Shown here: positions 1-4,450 of the stretch, piece by piece
Numbering within the stretch: the first letter of the stretch is position 1
Layout of the letters: every line of letters starts with the position of its first letter
Source: SYFY01 sp043719475
Lineage (GTDB): Bacteria > Pseudomonadota > Gammaproteobacteria > Pseudomonadales > Azotimanducaceae
NCBI GenBank assembly: GCA_043719475.1
Contig: JAYSTS010000216.1
Coordinates: forward strand, 1-5,119
Reading direction: 5' to 3'
Length of the DNA stretch: 5,119 bases
The notes under the pieces: generated by a model
The model's input: only the letters and a program-made list of their open reading frames with translations
Databases searched by the model: none
Told to the model about the DNA's origin: nothing
Position numbers and translations under genes: made by a program

Positions 1-402
1 GGCCAGGAGATGCGCGAAGTAGACTTCATCAACGCCGTGCTCGAGGCGGCCGATTGTGATCTGCTGCTCGACGTCAACAACGTCTACGTCAACAGCATCA
101 ACTTCCGCTATGACCCGTATGCGTTTCTCGATGCACTCGATCTTGGGCGCACTCGTTACATCCACATTGCCGGGCACTATGTGGAGGCTGAAGATCTGCG
201 CATCGATACCCATGCGTCCGCAGTCATCGAGCCGGTGTGGGCACTTTTGTCGGACGCTTATCGTCGGGTTGGCCCGGTGCCGACCCTGCTCGAACGCGAT
301 TTCAATTTCCCGCCGATGCCCGAACTATTGAGTGAAATAGGGCACATCCGTTCGTTCCAGCGAGAGGTGGCACCTGAATCGCTTGCCGCGCGGCATGTCT
401 GA
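1..402 (+). CDS. bufB: MNIO (DUF692) peptide-modifying iron enzyme, BufB/HvfB type, C-terminal part
   Basis: The gene is cut by the left edge; the frame is open from base 1 and about 133 codons remain of a family usually near 280-290 residues. In the visible part, residues 21-39 carry the DUF692 signature LLLDVNNVYVNS-N---DP, followed by YIHIAGH, then DTH---V---VW and TLLERD. These blocks are conserved in the TIM-barrel multinuclear non-heme iron oxidases (MbnB, TglH, BufB, HvfB), and I believe they include metal ligands. Known family members oxidatively modify cysteines in ribosomally made precursor peptides; BufB/HvfB types act on small secreted copper- or metal-related peptides. The assignment to the BufB/HvfB branch is inferred from the overlapping DUF2063 partner gene downstream. 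The precursor-peptide gene is not in the window and would be expected to the left. The enzyme is cytoplasmic. The family call is secure; the substrate is not shown. Confidence 0.9.
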   Translation, partial: GQEMREVDFINAVLEAADCDLLLDVNNVYVNSINFRYDPYAFLDALDLGRTRYIHIAGHYVEAEDLRIDTHASAVIEPVWALLSDAYRRVGPVPTLLERDFNFPPMPELLSEIGHIRSFQREVAPESLAARHV

Positions 403-1201
403 ACCCGGTCGCAACCTGCCCGGATTTCAGGAACTGCAACTGTCGTTCACAGCCCATATCCGTAATCCAGAGCTGCACCCTGTGCCGGATGGCATCGAGC
501 CCAGGCGCATGCGGATTTATACAGAGCTGCTCTACAACAACATCGAGAGTTTTCTGGCCGGCACATTTCCCGTTACCAAGCGCATCTTCCAGAGCGCTGG
601 CTGGTCAGGACTGCCGTGGCAGCAGCTGGCTCGTGAGTTCATTCATCGCCATGGCAGCGAATCTCCTTATTTTCTGGAGATCTCCCAGGAATTTCTGGAG
701 TTTGTGTCGACTCATCCCATCCGTGAGCAGTTCCCCTGGCTGCTGGAATTCCTGCACTACGAATGGGTGGAAATGGCGCTCGGTGTAAACGATACCCCGT
801 GGCCGCTGGATGGTTACGACCCCGATGGTTCACTACTCGGACACGTGCGGGTATCACCGTTGATCTGGCCCTTGGTCTACCGGTATCCGGTGCAGGACAT
901 CGGACCGCAGCATCTGCCTGTTTCAGCCCCGGCGGTGTCAGCCCCGGCACAGCCCACCTATCTGGTGGTCTATCGTCGTTCGGACGACAAGGTGCGATTC
1001 ATGGCGTCCAATGCCATGACACATCGGCTGCTTGCGTTGCTGCTCGAGGGGCTAAGCGGAACAGCTGCTCTGATGCAGGTAGGGGAAGAGCTGAACATTT
1101 CTTCACAAGTCATGCGTGAGCAAGGCACCGCAGCTTTGTTAAGATTGCGTGAATTGGAAATCTTGCTGGGCGCGGTGATTGCCCCAGTCGATTTGATGTA
1201 G
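395..1201 (+). CDS. bufC: DUF2063 partner protein of the MNIO enzyme (BufC/HvfC type)
   Basis: The protein has 268 residues from ATG 395. The N-terminal DUF2063 domain (about residues 11-103) shows the family pattern FQELQLSFTAHIRN, then RM-IYTELLYNNIESFLAGTFPV, then GWSGLPWQQLAREFI--H and SPYFLEISQEFLEFV. A second domain follows (about 110-268), including YLVVYRR near 190. Family members accompany MNIO enzymes and are thought to help present the precursor peptide; this one probably acts as a cytoplasmic complex with the upstream product. The ATG at 395 overlaps the end of the upstream gene by 8 nt, which suggests translational coupling and decided the start. A TTG at 383 in the same frame would add four residues; a GAGGTGG about 13 nt before it makes it possible but less likely. 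The linker between the domains carries a duplicated VSAPA. The old family label 'putative DNA-binding' is not supported by anything seen here. Confidence 0.88.
   Translation: MSEPGRNLPGFQELQLSFTAHIRNPELHPVPDGIEPRRMRIYTELLYNNIESFLAGTFPVTKRIFQSAGWSGLPWQQLAREFIHRHGSESPYFLEISQEFLEFVSTHPIREQFPWLLEFLHYEWVEMALGVNDTPWPLDGYDPDGSLLGHVRVSPLIWPLVYRYPVQDIGPQHLPVSAPAVSAPAQPTYLVVYRRSDDKVRFMASNAMTHRLLALLLEGLSGTAALMQVGEELNISSQVMREQGTAALLRLRELEILLGAVIAPVDLM
920..949 (+). repeat. In-frame 15-bp tandem duplication in the bufC linker
   Basis: Two adjacent 15-base units (920-934 and 935-949) match at 13 of 15 positions and encode VSAPA twice (residues 176-185). The core TCAGCCCCGGC is identical in both copies. 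It lies in the Pro/Ala-rich linker between the DUF2063 domain and the C-terminal domain, so it lengthens a flexible segment without shifting the frame. It looks like a local slippage duplication. Confidence 0.8.
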
Positions 1202-1203
1202 CC

Positions 1204-1209
1204 AGGAGG
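1204..1209 (+). promoter_or_regulatory. Strong ribosome binding site for mlaA
   Basis: AGGAGG lies 5 nt upstream of GTG 1215 and only 3 nt after the bufC stop. It is a full Shine-Dalgarno match and decides the non-ATG start of mlaA; a TTG follows directly at 1218 but is less well placed. Confidence 0.85.
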
Positions 1210-1214
1210 CAAAC

Positions 1215-1946
1215 GTGTTGAAACATCTCTCATCAAAGGGTTTGGTTACTTGTTTGCTGACCGGCGCTTTGGGAATTGGTTTGGTTCCTCCGGTGCACGC
1301 CCAAACTCCAGACCCTTGGCAGTCCTTTAACCGCAAGGTGTTTGCGTTCAACGACTTCCTGGATCGCTGGGTACTTAAACCCGTTGCACGAGGTTACAAG
1401 AAAATTGTGCCCGTGCCGGTTCGTCGCAGCATCGGCAACGCGTTCGACAACATTGAGATGCCGGGCACCGCGATCAACCAGTTCCTGCAGGGCAAGCCTC
1501 GAGACGGTTTTAGTGATACGGGACGCTTCCTGGTCAATACCACCCTTGGCATCGTTGGTTTTTTCGATGTGGCTTCGCGCATGGGTATTCCCAAACATCA
1601 GGAAGATTTCGGGCAGACCTTTGGGCAATGGGGCGCTGGCAGCGGAAATCATGTGATGTTGCCATTTCGTGGCTCATCGACGGTGCGCGACACGTTCGGG
1701 ATGGTGCTGGATTCCGTCGTCAATCCGCTGCGATTCATTTCCCCGGTCGAAGCCCAGTATGGAACCTATGCGTTGTACCTCACTGATATAAGGGTCGGCC
1801 TGCTCGCAGCCGAGTCATTGATGAGCGAATCAGGTGACGCGTACCTGTTCCAGAGAGATACATTCCTGCAGCGGCGTGAATATCTGGTGCAGGATGGTGA
1901 GTCGGAAGAGGAAGATCCGTTCCTGTCGGAAGAGCACGACGAGTAA
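1215..1946 (+). CDS. mlaA: MlaA/VacJ outer-membrane phospholipid-removal protein
   Basis: The protein has 243 residues (E. coli MlaA has 251). MlaA sits in the outer membrane with a porin and extracts phospholipids from the outer leaflet, passing them to MlaC and the inner-membrane MlaFEDB complex to keep lipid asymmetry. The mature part starts with the family motif DPW-SFNRKVFAFND (residues 33-47), followed by LKPVARGY, VRRSIGNAFDNIEMPGTAIN, LQGK--DGFSDTGRFLVNTTLG, G-FDVAS, E-FGQTFGQWG and LPF-GSSTVRD, all in family order. The C-terminus (about 229-243) is strongly acidic. The N-terminal signal has a hydrophobic stretch and a type I cleavage site after VHA (residue 29). No lipobox cysteine is placed properly: the only early Cys (C13) comes before the hydrophobic core. 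It starts at GTG behind AGGAGG, 13 nt after bufC, so read-through from the buf genes is likely. No other mla gene is nearby, as is usual for mlaA. Confidence 0.95.
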   Translation: MLKHLSSKGLVTCLLTGALGIGLVPPVHAQTPDPWQSFNRKVFAFNDFLDRWVLKPVARGYKKIVPVPVRRSIGNAFDNIEMPGTAINQFLQGKPRDGFSDTGRFLVNTTLGIVGFFDVASRMGIPKHQEDFGQTFGQWGAGSGNHVMLPFRGSSTVRDTFGMVLDSVVNPLRFISPVEAQYGTYALYLTDIRVGLLAAESLMSESGDAYLFQRDTFLQRREYLVQDGESEEEDPFLSEEHDE

Positions 1947-1958
1947 GCAATCCGGGCT

Positions 1959-1970
1959 GCATCGCGATGC
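1959..1970. repeat. 12-bp perfect palindrome after mlaA
   Basis: GCATCGCGATGC lies 12 nt after the mlaA stop. It could fold as a short stem or be a two-fold symmetric binding site. The missing T-tract argues against a standard intrinsic terminator. Confidence 0.5.
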
Positions 1971-2031
1971 TGCAGCTCGCCAATCGAGCGACCTTCATAT
2001 GGAATGGCTCACATGGAACGGCTTGTATCTA

Positions 2032-2043
2032 CCCCTGCAGGGG
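2032..2043. repeat. 12-bp perfect palindrome upstream of the phosphatase gene
   Basis: CCCCTGCAGGGG lies 50 nt before ATG 2094, directly after the -10-like TATCTA. The flanks CTA (2029-2031) and TAG (2046-2048) extend the symmetry imperfectly. The place fits an operator or a 5'-leader hairpin, but no known binding motif was recognised. Confidence 0.45.
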
Positions 2044-2093
2044 AGTAGGGTGCCGAGCCCATTACTGCAGCGCTAGTCACGAGCCACGGGCTG

Positions 2094-3197
2094 ATGAGCC
2101 TCCTTGTCGTTCATTCGGAGCTTGCTCCGAATCCTCTCTTCGAAGTTCTTTCGAACCTGACGTTATGCAGTCCGGTCGCTAACATTGGCGCTGCGCGCTC
2201 CGCGCTTCGATCGGGTCGCAACGATGTGATCGTGGTAACCACGCTACGTGACGCGACTGAGCTGCTCGCAGCGGACCCACTGCTGGATGTTGTGCTGGTG
2301 AGCGATTCGATTGCGCAAGCCGAATCAGTGTTAACAGCCTTGCGCACGGGTGTGCTCGATGTGCTGGATGTCAACAGCGATCGCGCGAGTATTCAGGCGC
2401 AGTTCATGGCACTCGAGACAAGATCTCGTCAACGACAGTTGGCGCTGAATCATCGTGTGCAGCGACAAGAGAGTGAAATCCAGAGAGACCAGCGTGCCGG
2501 GCGCCTCATTCAGCTGGGCATGCTGCCGCCGAATCCCATGATGATCGGTGACTACGTCCTGCGACATCGAGTGGTCCCGTCATCAATCCTTTCCGGCGAC
2601 TTCGTCGATTACTTTTCCTTTGCTCAGCACTATCTGGCTGCCTATGTTGCAGACGTTTCCGGCCACGGCGCGTCGTCTGCATTCGTCACGGTGCTGCTGA
2701 AGAATTTTTCGCGGCGTATCCGTCGGGAGTATCGCGTTGACATGCTCGATGAGCCCGGGCTGATTCTTGCCTGGCTCAACCGTGAACTGCTGGAACAGAA
2801 GATCGACAAACACGTGACCATGGCGCTGGTGCTTATTGACCTGCGTGATGACACGCTGATTCACGTGAATGCCGGACACTACCCACAGGCAGTGATGGTA
2901 CGGGCGACCGGCGCACCTGAGTTTCTGGAGGCCAGTGGCAAACCGGTCGGCCTGTTTCCGGAAGTTGCCTATACTGCGGTCACCGCGACCATCGAACCTG
3001 GTGATCGGCTGGTGTTGTTTTCTGACGGCGTACTCGAACTCCTTGACGAAGAATCGCTTGATGCCAAGGAAAAACGCTTGCTGCAGGCAGCCGCAGAGAG
3101 TGATCGTCTGGACGATGTGTGGACCAGCCTCGGTCTTGTTCCAGAACAGCAGGGTCCGGATGACATGTCCTGCCTGATCATCAGCCGGGAGCCATAA
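2094..3197 (+). CDS. PP2C/SpoIIE-type serine phosphatase with degenerate receiver-like N-domain
   Basis: The protein has 367 residues in three parts. Residues 1-100 follow the alternating strand/helix pattern of a response-regulator receiver, but the residues of phosphorylation are gone. The acidic pair after strand 1 reads HS (7-8), the acceptor Asp position after DVIVV is Thr49, and the strand-5 Lys is absent. A charged helical linker, probably coiled coil, follows (about 107-137). The phosphatase domain (about 138-367) keeps its metal-binding aspartates: SGDF (D169), ADVSGHG (D187), SDG (D311) and PDDMS (D356/D357), plus NAGHYP at 259. Such RsbU-like enzymes dephosphorylate a STAS anti-sigma antagonist; that partner is encoded next, with a one-base TAATG overlap. 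Unlike HsbR, there is no fused kinase domain. ATG 2094 is the first ATG in frame but lacks a good Shine-Dalgarno, so its translation may be weak or controlled. The layout recalls PA2798 of P. aeruginosa (from memory). Confidence 0.92.
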   Translation: MSLLVVHSELAPNPLFEVLSNLTLCSPVANIGAARSALRSGRNDVIVVTTLRDATELLAADPLLDVVLVSDSIAQAESVLTALRTGVLDVLDVNSDRASIQAQFMALETRSRQRQLALNHRVQRQESEIQRDQRAGRLIQLGMLPPNPMMIGDYVLRHRVVPSSILSGDFVDYFSFAQHYLAAYVADVSGHGASSAFVTVLLKNFSRRIRREYRVDMLDEPGLILAWLNRELLEQKIDKHVTMALVLIDLRDDTLIHVNAGHYPQAVMVRATGAPEFLEASGKPVGLFPEVAYTAVTATIEPGDRLVLFSDGVLELLDEESLDAKEKRLLQAAAESDRLDDVWTSLGLVPEQQGPDDMSCLIISREP

Positions 3198-3715
3198 TGG
3201 CAGACGGTCGAATTCTAGTTGGGGATTGCGATGGCGTTTACCTGCTCAAGCTGGTGGGCGATGTACGGGTCACGCTGTGTATTTCAGCCGACGGTTTCAT
3301 CAAACGGCTGCTGAGTGATCCGGAGTTCAAGGCGGTTACGGTTGACCTCACCGAAGCGCGGGGCATGGACAGTACGTCGTTGGGCATTCTTGCTCGTCTG
3401 TCGATCGAAACCCGCAAACTGCATGGCTTGCGGCCAACCATACTGGTGACCAATCCCGATCTGGAAAAACTCTTGCGAGTGTCGGGCTTTGCCGAGGAAT
3501 TTGTGGTGATCCGCTCGGCCGAACCTGCCGCAGTTGAAGTCAGTGAAATTCCGCGCCGCGCCAACATGGATGAAACCGAATTACGACGCCGGGTGATCGA
3601 AGCCCATCGAACCCTGATGTCGATGAACGCCGAAAATGAGTCCACGTTTCGCGATCTGGTACTGGCGCTTGAGGAAGAAGAAGCACAGTCGACACCCATG
3701 AACCGGGCTGGCTGA
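3197..3715 (+). CDS. STAS-domain anti-sigma factor antagonist
   Basis: The protein has 172 residues. A STAS domain spans about residues 4-105, with core motif VDLTEARGMDSTSLGIL (49-65). Aligned with MDSSGLG of SpoIIAA, D58 is conserved and the phosphorylated Ser is replaced by Thr60; S59 and S61 lie beside it. A second part (about 123-162) is a charged helix, with LRRRVIEAHRTLMSMNAEN and then ALEEEEA, a tail I associate with HsbA-type proteins. Unphosphorylated, such proteins bind an anti-sigma factor or kinase and free its target; the phosphatase encoded upstream would reset it. ATG 3197 shares its A with the upstream stop and has GGGAG 5 nt before it, so expression is tightly coupled. No anti-sigma kinase is encoded nearby, so its partner acts from elsewhere. 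It could also control a target other than a sigma factor, such as a diguanylate cyclase, as in known Pseudomonas systems. Its stop codon lies inside the 13-bp repeat that begins the dusA remnant. Confidence 0.9.
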   Translation: MADGRILVGDCDGVYLLKLVGDVRVTLCISADGFIKRLLSDPEFKAVTVDLTEARGMDSTSLGILARLSIETRKLHGLRPTILVTNPDLEKLLRVSGFAEEFVVIRSAEPAAVEVSEIPRRANMDETELRRRVIEAHRTLMSMNAENESTFRDLVLALEEEEAQSTPMNRAG

Positions 3716-3722
3716 ATCAAGC
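3710..3722. repeat. 13-bp direct repeat, left copy
   Basis: GGCTGAATCAAGC occurs here and again, identically, at 4436-4448, 726 bp apart. In both places TGA is the stop of a + strand gene and TCA, one base later, reads as TGA on the minus strand. At the right copy that is the dusA stop; here it is the fossil dusA stop. The pair marks the limits of a duplicated or inserted segment. Confidence 0.8.
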
Positions 3723-3836
3723 TTTCCGTTGAATAGGCCCAGCAGGTGCCGAATCATGCTCTTGCGCGGCACACCGGGATGCAGCCGCGCCTGGAGTTAT
3801 GAACGGTGACCGTGGAGCAGGGTATGGGCGGAGAGG
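3716..3836 (-). pseudogene. Decayed copy of the dusA 3' end
   Basis: Bases 3726-3835 align without gaps to 4561-4670 of the intact dusA (offset 835), with about 85 of 110 identical by hand count, including ten of ten at 3766-3775. Read on the minus strand it gives LSAHTLLHGHRS, a stop, then LQARLHPGVPRKSM and IRHLLGLFNG. Intact DusA has LLSAHALLDGYRPYLESQMH, AGVPLKSM and TRHLLGLFNG. The stop (complement of 3797-3799) replaces a Tyr. The extreme 3' end matches at a different offset (726), so a net 109-nt deletion also breaks the frame. Similarity fades above about 3836, so the first part of the gene is missing. It cannot make a DusA protein. It lies immediately after the STAS gene, antisense to it, with the same one-base gap between stops that intact dusA has with its own neighbour. 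Confidence 0.85.
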
Positions 3837-4003
3837 TGTGCGTCTTTAGTTATGAATCTCGGTGTGTGTCCTCGTGCCGTCGTGCCGTGCCGGGAGAGCC
3901 GGTTCCGATCCTGCAGCCAACGGAACGTTGTGGCTGGCGCGGAACACCCAGCACGCTCGATAAAAAACGCTGAGTTTGGCGGCGAGGTAAGAAGGAGAGC
4001 GCG
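3837..4003. other. Non-coding stretch between dusA remnant and membrane-protein gene
   Basis: I see no gene here and no further dusA similarity on either strand. It must hold whatever promotes the membrane-protein gene, unless that gene is read from the STAS operon. GATAAA at 3959-3964 resembles a -10 box, but no -35 sits at the usual distance. CAACG (3918-3922) and CGTTG (3926-3930) can form a small hairpin. The stretch seems to have arrived with the membrane-protein gene. Confidence 0.5.
3992..3997 (+). promoter_or_regulatory. Ribosome binding site for the small membrane protein
   Basis: AAGGAG ends 6 nt before ATG 4004, a strong Shine-Dalgarno at standard spacing that supports this start and shows the gene is translated independently of the STAS gene. 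Confidence 0.8.
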
Positions 4004-4441
4004 ATGGAGACGAATAATTCGACTGAAAGACCTCGCTGGGTTTTCATCGTCAGCATCCTGTTGCTGATCTGGAACTTCATCGGCATTGGTGCATTTTTCG
4101 CGCAATGGGACATGGTGAGCAACGCGCTCGATACACTTCCGCCAGAACAGCAAGCGATGTGGCGTGAAATGCCGGGCTGGGCTTGGGCGGTCTATGCGAT
4201 TGCAGTTGGCGCAGGCGCGCTAGGCGCCATCGGGCTGGTGATGCGCAAAGGATGGGCGGTGCCGCTCCTGGCGCTCAGCCTGGTTGCCGTGGTGATCCAG
4301 TTCTTCAACGCCTTCATCTTGCAAGACGGGATCGCGACGGTTGGGACCAATGCCGTATTCTTCCCCCTGTTCATCATCGCGGTAGGGATTGTGCAGCTTG
4401 TGCTGTCGCAACGCTGGAAAGTCGCAGGCTGGCTCGGCTGA
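4004..4441 (+). CDS. Small four-helix inner-membrane protein of unknown function
   Basis: The protein has 145 residues. Four hydrophobic segments are visible at about 12-33, 59-80, 84-106 and 117-135. A soluble loop rich in Pro, Glu and Gln (about 36-58, with LPPEQQAMWREMPGW) separates the first two; RK (81-82) and RW-K (137-139) sit at membrane borders. Trp residues cluster at 53, 59, 61 and 84. I recall similar short proteins in proteobacteria, often labelled only as hypothetical or loosely as 'sugar transporter'; nothing here supports transport. The short charged N-terminus is not a cleavable signal. It starts behind AAGGAG. Its stop is one base from the convergent dusA stop, inside the right 13-bp repeat. 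It is the only intact gene in the 726-bp segment between the repeats and so appears to be the cargo of the insertion or duplication. Confidence 0.82.
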   Translation: METNNSTERPRWVFIVSILLLIWNFIGIGAFFAQWDMVSNALDTLPPEQQAMWREMPGWAWAVYAIAVGAGALGAIGLVMRKGWAVPLLALSLVAVVIQFFNAFILQDGIATVGTNAVFFPLFIIAVGIVQLVLSQRWKVAGWLG

Positions 4442-4450
4442 ATCAAGCCG
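4435..4450. terminator. Possible bidirectional hairpin between convergent genes
   Basis: CGGCT (4435-4439) and AGCCG (4446-4450) form a perfect 5-bp GC-rich stem with a 6-nt loop, spanning the stop codons of both convergent genes. No T-run follows on either strand, so it is only a weak terminator candidate. The equivalent left copy keeps only a 3-bp stem. Confidence 0.3.
4436..4448. repeat. 13-bp direct repeat, right copy
   Basis: Identical to 3710-3722. It contains the stop of the membrane-protein gene (4439-4441) and the complement of the dusA stop (4443-4445). Removing 3713-4438 would place the STAS stop directly against the dusA stop with the same one-base gap. Confidence 0.8.

Larger units (their letters stand above)
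1947..2093. other. Intergenic region between mlaA and the phosphatase gene
   Basis: This 147-nt gap separates the buf-mlaA group from the partner-switching pair, so it probably holds the promoter of the latter. I found no convincing -35/-10 pair; TATCTA at 2026-2031 resembles a -10 box but has no matching -35. It carries two perfect 12-bp palindromes (annotated separately) and three CTGCAG hexamers (1970, 2035, 2065). No T-run follows either palindrome, so neither is a clear intrinsic terminator. Confidence 0.5.

Noticed and set aside
1233..1652. Minus-strand open frame of 139 codons inside mlaA
   Set aside because: It is a shadow of mlaA, whose + strand product matches a known family along its whole length.
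2005..2024. Possible sigma-54 promoter (TGGC...TTG)
   Set aside because: The spacing between the GG and GC elements does not fit the -24/-12 pattern.
1967..2182. Cysteine-containing 71-codon frame that might be a bufferin-like precursor peptide
   Set aside because: It lacks a signal peptide and ribosome binding site, overlaps the phosphatase gene and is far from the buf genes; the precursor is expected upstream of bufB.
3238..3720. Minus-strand open frame of 160 codons opposite the STAS gene
   Set aside because: The product is Ser/Arg-rich low-complexity sequence typical of an antisense shadow; the + strand encodes a clear STAS protein.
3848..3860. AGTTATGAA repeated at 3795 and 3848
   Set aside because: A short match of about nine bases without flanking similarity is likely chance.
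3797..4153. Minus-strand open frame of 118 codons across the remnant and the start of the membrane gene
   Set aside because: Its last residues match DusA only because it reads the decayed copy; the rest is unlike any family and is antisense to a better-supported gene.
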